In this document: positions 14,853 through 21,526 of the stretch, piece by piece
Position numbering within the stretch: position 1 is the first letter of the stretch
How the letters are laid out: every line of letters starts with the position of its first letter
From: CAXBYZ01 sp963980215
GTDB lineage: Bacteria > Patescibacteriota > Microgenomatia > UBA1400 > CG1-02-47-37
Direction of reading: 5' to 3'
Length of the DNA: 21,608 bases
Assembly (NCBI GenBank): GCA_963980215.1
Contig: CAXBYZ010000011.1
Span: forward strand, 1-21,608
The notes under the pieces: model-generated
What the model saw: only the letters and a program-made list of their open reading frames with translations
Databases searched by the model: none
What the model was told of the DNA's origin: nothing
Made by a program: the position numbers and the translations under genes

Positions 14853-15187
14853 CACTTCCTAGTGATGGTGTAGGTAGTTGGGTGGGAGAGAAAGATAGCC
14901 GGGGTGTCTTCAACTAGGAATTTCTGGAAATCTTGGTAGATTTCTTTTCTCTTTTTTAGGTCGGAGATAATACGACCGTCTTCAAGAAGTTTATCTATCT
15001 TTAAGTCTTGGTAGTGTGAGATGTTGGTTTCTTGAGTAGAGTGCCAAAGAGCGTGTTGATCTGGGTCAAGGGGAATTTCTTGGGCAATAAGAATAGCTTG
15101 AAAGTCAGGTTCGATCGAGTTAATGATCTTAACATCTACATCTACATCCAAGACATTTTCCCAATCTTTGGCAATGGTCTCAGCTAG
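14852..15187 (-). repeat. 336-bp direct repeat, outer copy (3' end of the solute-binding gene)
   Basis: I compared it with 16754-17089 block by block and found no difference. It spans exactly 111 codons plus the TGA stop. The sequences diverge immediately beyond both ends: terminator hairpin on one side, transposase on the other. Confidence 0.93.
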
Positions 15188-15523
15188 GTATTCAGATAAC
15201 TTCTTGTCCTTTGCTTGAGGGTTGTAGATGTACTGGTAGATAGTCTCGTGGCAGATAACGGTCTTACCACCATTATCTTTCTTTAGCCTACCTGCTATTT
15301 GTTCTGGAGACCAACCCGACCTTAGTTGTCTTACTACATAACTGTAGATAGAGGGACTTTTAAGGGGGTTTAATCTTCTAATACTATTTCTCTTTATCTC
15401 CTCACTAACACTAGAGACACTCCTTTTAAGCTCTCTTGCTATCTGCCTTAGGCTAGCCCCGGAGGCTAAACCAATGGCTATTTTATCTCTTTCAATGGCA
15501 GTCAACTTACATTTATTTTTCAT
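14852..15523 (-). pseudogene. IS30-family transposase N-terminus fused in frame to a duplicated solute-binding protein C-terminus
   Basis: A 223-codon open frame. Residues 1-112 match the front of IS30-family transposases: K-L-T-A-I-E-R-D-K-I, a helix-turn-helix (S-L-R-Q-I-A-R-E-L-K-R-S), E-I-K-R-N, then S-G-W-S-P-E-Q-I-A-G-R-L and H-E-T-I-Y-Q-Y-I-Y. The DDE catalytic core that should follow is absent. From residue 113 (L-A-E-T-I-A-K-D) to the stop the protein equals the last 111 residues of the solute-binding protein at 16754-18097. The junction lies at CTAGCTGAG, shared by both partners. It cannot transpose. Whether it makes a stable product is unknown. TATAAT lies 8 bases before its ATG, so it may be transcribed. 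Confidence 0.88.
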
Positions 15524-15639
15524 ATCCGGACATTATACTGTTCGGATTCGTTTTAGAACTTACGTTTCAAGGGCAGTCAACTTACATTTATTTTTCATAT
15601 CTGGAGATTATACTGTTCGGATTCGTTTTAGAACTTACG
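15490..15639 (-). repeat. 75-bp tandem duplication of transposase promoter and first codons
   Basis: Units 15490-15564 and 15565-15639 differ at three positions that I can see. Each holds a TATAAT box and an ATG followed by the same first nine codons (M-K-N-K-C-K-L-T-A). In the upstream copy the frame stops after 12 codons; the other continues into the transposase. Confidence 0.85.
15532..15537 (-). promoter_or_regulatory. -10 box of the transposase fragment
   Basis: TATAAT on the - strand, 8 bases before ATG 15523. A second copy lies 75 bases upstream in the tandem repeat. Confidence 0.42.
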
Positions 15640-15777
15640 AATGCTATATATTTAGGTATAACAGAGGAAATATGGGGTAAAAGAGTTCGATAACTGTCCT
15701 GTTATGTGCACAAACGATAGGTTTGATTATATAAAAGTGATAGTTAACTATTATAAAATAGTCTTTGAACAAGTTGA
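15640..15777. other. AT-rich spacer between the transposase remnant and the GNAT gene
   Basis: No gene is visible. It holds a 12-base palindrome ATAGTTAACTAT (15740-15751) and an overlapping 6-base hairpin (15747-15762). The hairpin lies just past the stop of the - strand GNAT gene and could be a weak terminator. Confidence 0.4.
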
Positions 15778-16734
15778 CTATGTTAATGTTTTTCGATACC
15801 GAACAGGATCCTTTAAGTGAGTGAATCCAATTTTTTCATATAGTGATCTTGCTCCTGCCAGATTTTCTCCATTTGTGTGTAATCGAATGACATTTATATT
15901 TTTGCTTTTTAGAGCAAGTATATTTTTAGTTAGCAAAGACTGAGCTAAACCTTTTCGTCGATATTTTTCTACTGTACTAACTTCTATCACTTCTCCCCTT
16001 CTTCCATTTACTTCACTTATCACAAATGAAGCTATATCATTTCCCTTCCAGGCAACATGCCAAAGTGAAAAATCAATATTGGGATTCTTTAGAAATTTTT
16101 TAAAATCAACTTCTGTTGTAGATGTTACAAAATCTCTATTTTTATAAATAGAGATGTTTACATCCCATATTTTTCTAAGATTTTCTAAATTAACTTCCCT
16201 TATTTCAAATCCTGTTGGTAAAGAAATATCCTGCAATGATTGAGATATATCAAAATCCATTTCTATCATTGTAAATACTTTTTTATACCCGTTAGCTAGA
16301 AGTATTTTGGTTTTTTCTTTTTCAGTTGAAGTAGCATTTGAACCGAACTGACTTTTACCTTTATTTTCGTGATTGTTAGCAATTTCTTTAATTCTATCTT
16401 CTGACCATAAAAGCATTCTTTTATAAATGCCTTTCTCTCTCCATTTTGGTATTAGATAGCTATTATGTAGATATAGCCAAGTACCATCATTTTCCGTCCA
16501 CCACCCTAGTTTACTGTACCCAATAATTTCATTATTTATTTTAACCAATAAAATATCTCGAGTGGGTATGCAATTTTTGTCACAAAGTGAATCAGAAAGC
16601 TCTTTTGCTGTTGGAGTAGATTCAAGCGTTGAGAGTGAATCTATTTTGTCAATCTCTCTGCTTTTTTCTCTAACGAAAACCATTTGAGATAAATCGTTTT
16701 TATCTTTGAATGTCTCAAGCGTAAGATTTTTCAT
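15778..16734 (-). CDS. Tandem GNAT-family N-acetyltransferase
   Basis: 318 residues with two GNAT folds, arranged as in mycothiol synthase-like proteins. The C-terminal domain (~165-318) is the clear one: the acetyl-CoA loop region E-V-S-T-V-E-K-Y-R-R-K-G-L-A, then N-G-E-N-L-A-G-A-R-S-L-Y-E-K-I-G-F. The N-terminal domain (~1-160) is degenerate (I-I-G-Y-S-K-L-G-W-W..., Y-L-I-P-K-W-R-E-K-G-I-Y-K-R-M-L). The acceptor substrate is unknown. The frame extends 27 codons further upstream, but those read through the solute-binding gene repeat in the wrong frame. ATG 16734 lies 19 bases after that gene's stop. It is notably AT-rich (14 G/C of 60 at 16141-16200, against 29 of 60 at 17221-17280) and sits between the direct repeats, so it was probably acquired. 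Confidence 0.85.
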   Translation of the reverse strand: MKNLTLETFKDKNDLSQMVFVREKSREIDKIDSLSTLESTPTAKELSDSLCDKNCIPTRDILLVKINNEIIGYSKLGWWTENDGTWLYLHNSYLIPKWREKGIYKRMLLWSEDRIKEIANNHENKGKSQFGSNATSTEKEKTKILLANGYKKVFTMIEMDFDISQSLQDISLPTGFEIREVNLENLRKIWDVNISIYKNRDFVTSTTEVDFKKFLKNPNIDFSLWHVAWKGNDIASFVISEVNGRRGEVIEVSTVEKYRRKGLAQSLLTKNILALKSKNINVIRLHTNGENLAGARSLYEKIGFTHLKDPVRYRKTLT

Positions 16735-16753
16735 GTACCTGTAATTTTGTAGA

Positions 16754-17089
16754 TCACTTCCTAGTGATGGTGTAGGTAGTTGGGTGGGAGAGAAAGATAG
16801 CCGGGGTGTCTTCAACTAGGAATTTCTGGAAATCTTGGTAGATTTCTTTTCTCTTTTTTAGGTCGGAGATAATACGACCGTCTTCAAGAAGTTTATCTAT
16901 CTTTAAGTCTTGGTAGTGTGAGATGTTGGTTTCTTGAGTAGAGTGCCAAAGAGCGTGTTGATCTGGGTCAAGGGGAATTTCTTGGGCAATAAGAATAGCT
17001 TGAAAGTCAGGTTCGATCGAGTTAATGATCTTAACATCTACATCTACATCCAAGACATTTTCCCAATCTTTGGCAATGGTCTCAGCTAG
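16754..17089 (-). repeat. 336-bp direct repeat, inner copy (intact gene's 3' end)
   Basis: Identical by eye to 14852-15187. It begins at codon 337 of the intact solute-binding gene and ends at its TGA. Recombination between the copies would delete 1902 bp, leave one intact gene and put it back beside its terminator. Confidence 0.93.
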
Positions 17090-18097
17090 CTCCAGAAAAG
17101 AGTCGCTGGTCCCCAAAGAGATTTTTAGTTTGCCACTAACGCTTGCTTCTTGTGTAAATTTATCAAAAAGCTCTTTTGACTGAGTAGGGCTGTAGGTGTA
17201 AGTCTTGGCTTTGTCGTAGTAGGCCCAAGATTTGGGGCTGATAGGAGTTAGGGCTCTAGTCTCCCCTTCTTTAGTTTTGTCTTTAATGGCGTAAGCCAGA
17301 GATTGTCTTAAAGGTTTGCTGGATAGATGGTTATCATTTAAGTTAAAGAGAATAGCTAGGTATTGGTTTTCGTTGGTGGTTTTTTCTACGTTTACCTTTT
17401 TAGTCCACCGGTCATCCAGAGGATTAGTGATTAAGTTATTAAGTTGATCTACCTCTCCCAACTTAAATCCAAGCCAAGCGGAAAGATGGGAAGGGTAAAA
17501 CTTGTAAGTAATATCTTTTTTGGCTCCAGTCAAGCTTAAAAGCTTTAAGTAGGGGCCTTGGTACTTAATTTTTTTGATAATGTAGTCACCGGCGGAGATA
17601 GTGTGGTTTTTAAAGAGTGGTCTAGTGAGGAGGAGAAGAAATGGGGAGAAAGGCTCTTTTAGTTTAAATTGAATAGTGTGTTGGTCGGGGTAGATAACCT
17701 CTACGTCTGGGATGTCGAATTGAATTTCTTTTGAGTTAATTAAAGTGCCGTCACTCCAGAGAATATCTGTTTGAAGATATATGGTGTAGCTAGTTTCAGC
17801 CTCTGATATCTCCCAGCTTTTGGCTAGGTCTGCTTGGATTGAGCCGAATGCGTCTACTTTCACCAGTCCCCGACTAATAGCTTGAGAGATTGAGGTGGGG
17901 ATAGAGTTTAAATTATATTGACCAACAATACCAATTTTCTGATGTTGATTGGCTTTTGGAAGGAGTGGTAATAAATTTTTGAAAAAAACAAAAATAAGAA
18001 CACCAATTAAAGTGAAACTTAGAATTAGTTTTTTGTGTTTACTAAAAAATGAGTTTAAAATCCAAAACGGCTTACGAAAGCGCCGAGTCAAGATCAT
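16754..18097 (-). CDS. Family 5-like extracellular solute-binding protein, membrane-anchored
   Basis: 447 residues. A basic N-terminus (R-R-F-R-K) is followed by one hydrophobic segment (~24-44) without a lipobox cysteine, so it is probably anchored by an uncleaved helix facing outward. The body resembles SBP_bac_5 (oligopeptide/dipeptide-binding) proteins: L-N-S-I-P-T-S-I-S-Q-A-I-S-R-G-L near the start, L-A-K-S-W-E-I-S...Y-T-I-Y-L, a W-S-D-G-T-L-I segment, then P-L-R-Q-S-L-A-Y-A-I-K-D. It is shorter than typical members (500+). No permease or ATPase gene is adjacent; secG precedes it with an ATGA overlap (18094-18097). Its last 111 residues are duplicated at 14852. The ligand is unknown. Confidence 0.82.
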   Translation of the reverse strand: MILTRRFRKPFWILNSFFSKHKKLILSFTLIGVLIFVFFKNLLPLLPKANQHQKIGIVGQYNLNSIPTSISQAISRGLVKVDAFGSIQADLAKSWEISEAETSYTIYLQTDILWSDGTLINSKEIQFDIPDVEVIYPDQHTIQFKLKEPFSPFLLLLTRPLFKNHTISAGDYIIKKIKYQGPYLKLLSLTGAKKDITYKFYPSHLSAWLGFKLGEVDQLNNLITNPLDDRWTKKVNVEKTTNENQYLAILFNLNDNHLSSKPLRQSLAYAIKDKTKEGETRALTPISPKSWAYYDKAKTYTYSPTQSKELFDKFTQEASVSGKLKISLGTSDSFLELAETIAKDWENVLDVDVDVKIINSIEPDFQAILIAQEIPLDPDQHALWHSTQETNISHYQDLKIDKLLEDGRIISDLKKRKEIYQDFQKFLVEDTPAIFLSHPTTYTITRK

Positions 18098-18300
18098 AGG
18101 CGAAAGTTAATTAGTGACAGAACTACGAATATAATAGCTAGAGCAATAGTTAAGTAAAAGATGGCTTTTTCGGCACCTTTTTTTGAGTGGTACATCTGTG
18201 ATTGTCCACCAAAAGTAGAGCCTAGGCCAGTACCTTTAGCTTGAAGTAAAATGATGGCGATCAGAGTAATGGCCACTAAGGTTTGTATGACGATCAGCAT
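18094..18300 (-). CDS. secG: Preprotein translocase subunit SecG
   Basis: 68 residues with two membrane helices (about 3-20 and 46-65). Between them is the conserved loop L-L-Q-A-K-G-T-G-L-G-S-T-F-G-G. SecG is the small accessory subunit of the SecYEG channel. It starts 1 base after the stop of the holin-like gene and overlaps the solute-binding gene by 4 bases. The operon therefore mixes a translocase subunit with exported or membrane proteins. Confidence 0.93.
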   Translation of the reverse strand: MLIVIQTLVAITLIAIILLQAKGTGLGSTFGGQSQMYHSKKGAEKAIFYLTIALAIIFVVLSLINFRL

Positions 18301-18301
18301 G

Positions 18302-18709
18302 TTAATCCCTTTTCAAGATTGAAGTAATTAAATTGAAAGTTAAGCTTAACAGGAAACTAGCTAGGATGTAAGAAACAGTTTTGCCAATGTAAAATTCTGG
18401 AACGATGAAACCTCCCTGAGAAAATGAGGAAACCCTAAAAGCAGAAATAGAGACAGTGCTAACGATCTTGGTTAGAACTATTAGGATTAAAACATTGGCA
18501 ATCCAGCGAAAGAATCCCAGGGTAAGTAGATTAATGGGAAGCAAGAAGAGCTTGATAATCGGTTTTACAATGTAGTTAATTATGGTAAAAATGGCAGCAG
18601 CGGTCATTAAATTTACTAGGTCATTGGGGACGATCAAACCTTTGAAAAATGAAGCGGTAATAAAAAGAGTAAAGCAGTTCAGTAGAGTTAGGCGAATGAA
18701 TTTTTTCAT
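18302..18709 (-). CDS. Phage holin family 4-like / YvlD-like membrane protein
   Basis: 135 residues with four hydrophobic helices. The pattern fits the Phage_holin_4_2 (YvlD) family, with a central segment (N-Y-I-V-K-P-I-I-K-L-F-L-L-P-I-N-L-L-T-L-G) that is its most conserved part. Despite the family name these are chromosomal membrane proteins of unknown role, and nothing here suggests a prophage. It lies 12 bases after the transglutaminase-like gene and 1 base before secG. It has no clear Shine-Dalgarno, so translation is probably coupled. Confidence 0.85.
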   Translation of the reverse strand: MKKFIRLTLLNCFTLFITASFFKGLIVPNDLVNLMTAAAIFTIINYIVKPIIKLFLLPINLLTLGFFRWIANVLILIVLTKIVSTVSISAFRVSSFSQGGFIVPEFYIGKTVSYILASFLLSLTFNLITSILKRD

Positions 18710-18721
18710 ATATTTATTTTA

Positions 18722-20566
18722 TCACAGCTGTTTGTTTTGGTGATGCTTGTTAGTAATCTTAAGAGTTATTATCAAGAAGATTATTGAAAATGATATGATA
18801 ATGGCGTATTTGTAGTTGTTTAAAATAAGAGTGTAGGTGGGTAGTAGGGTGATTTCTTTAGAAGCTTGGGAAAACTCTGAAGTGAGAGTGATGGTGTCGG
18901 TAAAGTTTGAGGTCCAAGTGGTAGAGGGTAGTTCTAGGTTAATTTGATGGCTAGAAAACGGAGGCAAGACTGGAATAGACCAGTTTGTTTTGTCTAGCAT
19001 AAAGTGATCTGAAACAAAAGATACCGATTGGTTGTATAAAGCTACATTACCGGTGTTTTCAAGAGTAATGGTGCCGTTTATTGGTAAACCCGAAAAAGAT
19101 TTTTCAGGAAGTTTAATGGTTAGTTTGGTTTGTTGATTTTTTGGTTTTTTAGTCGAGAAGTGAACATCGACGTCTTTGGTTTCCTCACCAGCTGTTTTGT
19201 AGGCTCCGGCTGGAACAGGGTACTGGCTGTCTTGGCCCAAGATAACAAAGACAAAGTGATTTAAATCAGTAAAGTTGAAGAAGTCGACACCACCGGTAGT
19301 GTTTCCCCAAGTTGGGTCAACTGGAGTCCAAGTATTAGTTGTAGTGTCGTAGTATTCTGGCCAAGCGTGCAAGATGTCTTGCTTGAGGCTAAGAGGCCGT
19401 AGGGATGAGTTTGTGGTGTAGGCAAAGCCATTGATTGCCCGAGCGGGAATAGAGGCAGCCCTTGATAGAGCAATAAAAAGATCGGTAAACTCCATGCAGA
19501 TAGCTGAGTCTTTGTTGTCCAGTACATTGGCGGCTCCAAACCTAGTGGTGGTTTCACTAAGTCGACCGTAGTCATAAATTAAGTTATCGACGATGTACTG
19601 ATATATTTTGGCTGGAGTTTTTAGTTCGTTGGCTAGTTGAGTAATGTTTGGGTTGTTAGTTTCCCAATACTTTTGGGAAGTAAGGTAAGTGTTTTGATCT
19701 TCTAAGATAAAACCGGGAAAATCTGCAACTGGATTTAAGTTAATTTCGGCAGAGCCGGTGGCTAAGATATCTAGATTTTGCTTTGGAGACAGGATGTAGC
19801 TAGCTAGCCAGTTACCATCAATGTCTAGATCAATGGAGTCTGGTTGGGGAGTAAGTTGGTTGTAGATAACTTTTTGGTATGTGGTGTCTGGAGGTAGGGC
19901 AATCTCGGTTTTTACCTGATAGACGTTAGGGTTGTCTAGATGGTAATTCAGTGAAAAATCAAAGTATTGGACCGTACCAAAAGTCGCACTAATCCCCTTT
20001 AGGATTAGATCTTCTTGATTGAAACGGTAAGTAACAAAGTCTTGGTTGCTTGTTTTTGAAGTTGGTGTTGGTGATATGGCTGAAGGTGAGCCAAAGGAAG
20101 TCGGGACAGACAAAGTGAGGTTGTAGCTATTAAGGCTGTCTGTTTTTTGAAGTTTAGGGATAGAGATTTCCCATACATTACCAAGCTGGTGGGCAAAATC
20201 TTTGCTATCAAACTCTAGTTGAAAAACTTGAGATTTATCTTTACCTAAAATGTTTTCCTTAAAAGGAATGGTGATGCTGGTAGTTTTATTGCCGGTAGCG
20301 ATTCTGGGATCTAACCCCCCTTTTGAGTTGTAGGCATTTATGTTGTTTAGGTTAGTTGAGCCAATTGAGAGGGAAAATTCGGAGGCATAGATGTTTGATA
20401 GATTATTTGTCAAAGAGATATCAAACTTGGTGTGAGTTAAACCAGCTTTGTTAATTTGATAATTGATACTGTAGTTGGTAGAAAAATCGGTTATGGCTGC
20501 GACCGGAGCTTTACTCCAGAGGAATAAAGTGAATGAGAGTAAAGCAATAAAAATCTTTTTTACCAT
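18722..20566 (-). CDS. Secreted, membrane-anchored transglutaminase-like protein
   Basis: 614 residues. It starts with a signal peptide (basic start, hydrophobic core ~5-17, cleavage probably after A-P-V-A-A near 24). A long beta-rich region follows. The transglutaminase/papain-like core is at ~315-440 with Cys357 (A-I-C-M-E-F), His400 (L-H-A-W-P-E) and Asp417 (P-V-D-P-T-W) in the expected order. Next is an Ig-like region (~470-580), then a C-terminal helix (~590-608) with a basic tail, which would anchor it at the cell surface. Such proteins are likely proteases or crosslinkers of surface proteins; the substrate is unknown. It is the first gene of the operon ending at 16754. Confidence 0.9.
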   Translation of the reverse strand: MVKKIFIALLSFTLFLWSKAPVAAITDFSTNYSINYQINKAGLTHTKFDISLTNNLSNIYASEFSLSIGSTNLNNINAYNSKGGLDPRIATGNKTTSITIPFKENILGKDKSQVFQLEFDSKDFAHQLGNVWEISIPKLQKTDSLNSYNLTLSVPTSFGSPSAISPTPTSKTSNQDFVTYRFNQEDLILKGISATFGTVQYFDFSLNYHLDNPNVYQVKTEIALPPDTTYQKVIYNQLTPQPDSIDLDIDGNWLASYILSPKQNLDILATGSAEINLNPVADFPGFILEDQNTYLTSQKYWETNNPNITQLANELKTPAKIYQYIVDNLIYDYGRLSETTTRFGAANVLDNKDSAICMEFTDLFIALSRAASIPARAINGFAYTTNSSLRPLSLKQDILHAWPEYYDTTTNTWTPVDPTWGNTTGGVDFFNFTDLNHFVFVILGQDSQYPVPAGAYKTAGEETKDVDVHFSTKKPKNQQTKLTIKLPEKSFSGLPINGTITLENTGNVALYNQSVSFVSDHFMLDKTNWSIPVLPPFSSHQINLELPSTTWTSNFTDTITLTSEFSQASKEITLLPTYTLILNNYKYAIIISFSIIFLIITLKITNKHHQNKQL

Positions 20567-20572
20567 GAGGTA

Positions 20573-20601
20573 ATTGTAGTGTTAATGAGTAGCAATTGCA
20601 A
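20573..20601 (-). promoter_or_regulatory. Promoter of the transglutaminase-secG operon, leaderless
   Basis: On the - strand TTGCAA (20601-20596), a 17-base spacer and TACAAT (20578-20573). The -10 box ends 6 bases before ATG 20566. No Shine-Dalgarno sequence is visible. Confidence 0.55.
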
Positions 20602-20609
20602 AACGGCTA

Positions 20610-20639
20610 TTGACTAACGTATTTTATTCGGGCTAATAT
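20610..20639 (+). promoter_or_regulatory. Promoter of lexA
   Basis: TTGACT (20610-20615), an 18-base spacer and TAATAT (20634-20639) give a leader of roughly 46 bases. A GGGGAGAAAG purine stretch ends 9 bases before ATG 20692 and probably serves as the ribosome site. This is a normal leadered gene, unlike most others here. Confidence 0.5.
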
Positions 20640-20666
20640 GATACTAAGATATAACTAATAAAATAC
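20619..20666 (+). promoter_or_regulatory. Candidate operator elements in the lexA promoter
   Basis: A perfect 10-base inverted repeat (20619-20628 and 20657-20666) flanks the -10 box with a 28-base spacer. Between and across it, CTAA-led elements recur at 20633, 20644 and 20655, 11 bases apart. Neither matches the classical LexA boxes of E. coli or Bacillus. AT-richness makes chance plausible. Confidence 0.3.
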
Positions 20667-20691
20667 AAACAGTGGGGAGAAAGATTTTTAT

Positions 20692-21318
20692 ATGCCAGTA
20701 ACACTATACAGAAGACAGAAACAAATTGTCGATTTTATCTCTCAATACATTCAGGCAAAAGGACACTCACCAACCTTACAAGAAATTGCTGATGCCATGA
20801 ATCTTTCTTCGCTAGCTACGGTACACGAGCACATTGCTACTTTAGTCCGAAAAGGAGTGATAAAAAAATACGAGGGTTCAATTAGAGGTCTAGAGATTGT
20901 TGATCCAAGATATGCTTCAAGTGGAGCGGATATGGAGTTACCAGTCTTAGGTTACATTGCGGCTGGTAAGCCAATTGAGCCATTTACAGATCCTAATGCT
21001 AGTTTTGGAGTTTCGCCCTCTATGGTTAGTGGCAAGAAACGCTCGTTTGTTCTTCAAGTTAAGGGGGAATCGATGATTGAAGAAGGAATTCTTGATGGCG
21101 ATTATGTAGTTATTGAAGAGAAGAAAGAAGCTATGAACGGAGAAATTGTTGTAGCTCTGCTTGAGAACGGCTTAGCTACTCTAAAGAGATTCTTTAAAGA
21201 GGCAACTAGAGTTAGGCTAGAGCCAGCTAACTCCTCTATGAGTCCTATCTATGCTACTAATGTAAAGATCCAAGGAACGGTGGTGGGGGTGATTAGAAAG
21301 TTTGCCCAGGTTAATTAA
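20692..21318 (+). CDS. lexA: SOS repressor LexA
   Basis: 208 residues, normal size. The N-terminal winged helix (residues 1-70) has the LexA-type S-P-T-L-Q-E-I-A-D-A-M and the recognition helix around S-S-L-A-T-V-H-E-H-I. The self-cleavage site is Ala91-Gly92 (Y-I-A-A-G-K-P). The C-terminal peptidase domain has Ser127 in G-E-S-M and Lys165 in L-A-T-L-K-R-F. RecA-ssDNA filaments trigger self-cleavage and derepress DNA-repair genes. The uvrBAC operon in this window is an obvious candidate target, but no shared operator was found by eye. It is divergent from the transglutaminase operon, with facing promoters about 10 bases apart. Confidence 0.95.
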   Translation: MPVTLYRRQKQIVDFISQYIQAKGHSPTLQEIADAMNLSSLATVHEHIATLVRKGVIKKYEGSIRGLEIVDPRYASSGADMELPVLGYIAAGKPIEPFTDPNASFGVSPSMVSGKKRSFVLQVKGESMIEEGILDGDYVVIEEKKEAMNGEIVVALLENGLATLKRFFKEATRVRLEPANSSMSPIYATNVKIQGTVVGVIRKFAQVN

Positions 21319-21322
21319 TTAA

Positions 21323-21526
21323 ATGGTAAATCAAGAAAGAGTGCCTAGAGAGTTAACTATACCTGAAAAAGCTATGGTGGTTTTTAGGGTTGTAATCAGC
21401 TTTCAACGGTGGCCAAGAATTCCATCAACACCAGATGAGTGGAAGGCTGGTAATTCCCAAGCAACACCATTATTGGGAGAGGGTGATGAAATTGGAAAAC
21501 ATTTTGAAGTCAATAATCCTTCTTAA
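21323..21526 (+). CDS. Small protein of unknown function downstream of lexA
   Basis: A 67-residue soluble frame starting 4 bases after the lexA stop, with no recognisable family. It is polar and contains two tryptophans (R-W-P-R-I-P, E-W-K-A-G). It is probably translated by coupling to lexA. Coding status is uncertain: it rests on tight spacing and ordinary composition only. Confidence 0.45.
   Translation: MVNQERVPRELTIPEKAMVVFRVVISFQRWPRIPSTPDEWKAGNSQATPLLGEGDEIGKHFEVNNPS

Larger units (their letters stand above)
15188..15639 (-). mobile_element. Left-end remnant of an IS30-family element
   Basis: This covers the transposase front plus the upstream 75-bp tandem repeats, which probably contain the element's terminal sequence. 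No right end and no catalytic core are in the window. The exact terminal inverted repeat cannot be defined without the other end. Confidence 0.6.

Noticed and set aside
16735..16815. 27-codon N-terminal extension of the GNAT protein
   Set aside because: It reads the end of the solute-binding gene in another frame. The same residues appear in an unrelated frame at the other repeat copy, so they come from the repeat and not from a real protein.
14852..17089. The 336-bp repeat as an IS target-site duplication
   Set aside because: IS target duplications are only a few bases long, and a complete IS with two ends is not present between the copies.
18302..18709. Prophage remnant suggested by the holin-like gene
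   Set aside because: The YvlD/Phage_holin_4_2 family is widespread as chromosomal membrane proteins, and no other phage gene is near.
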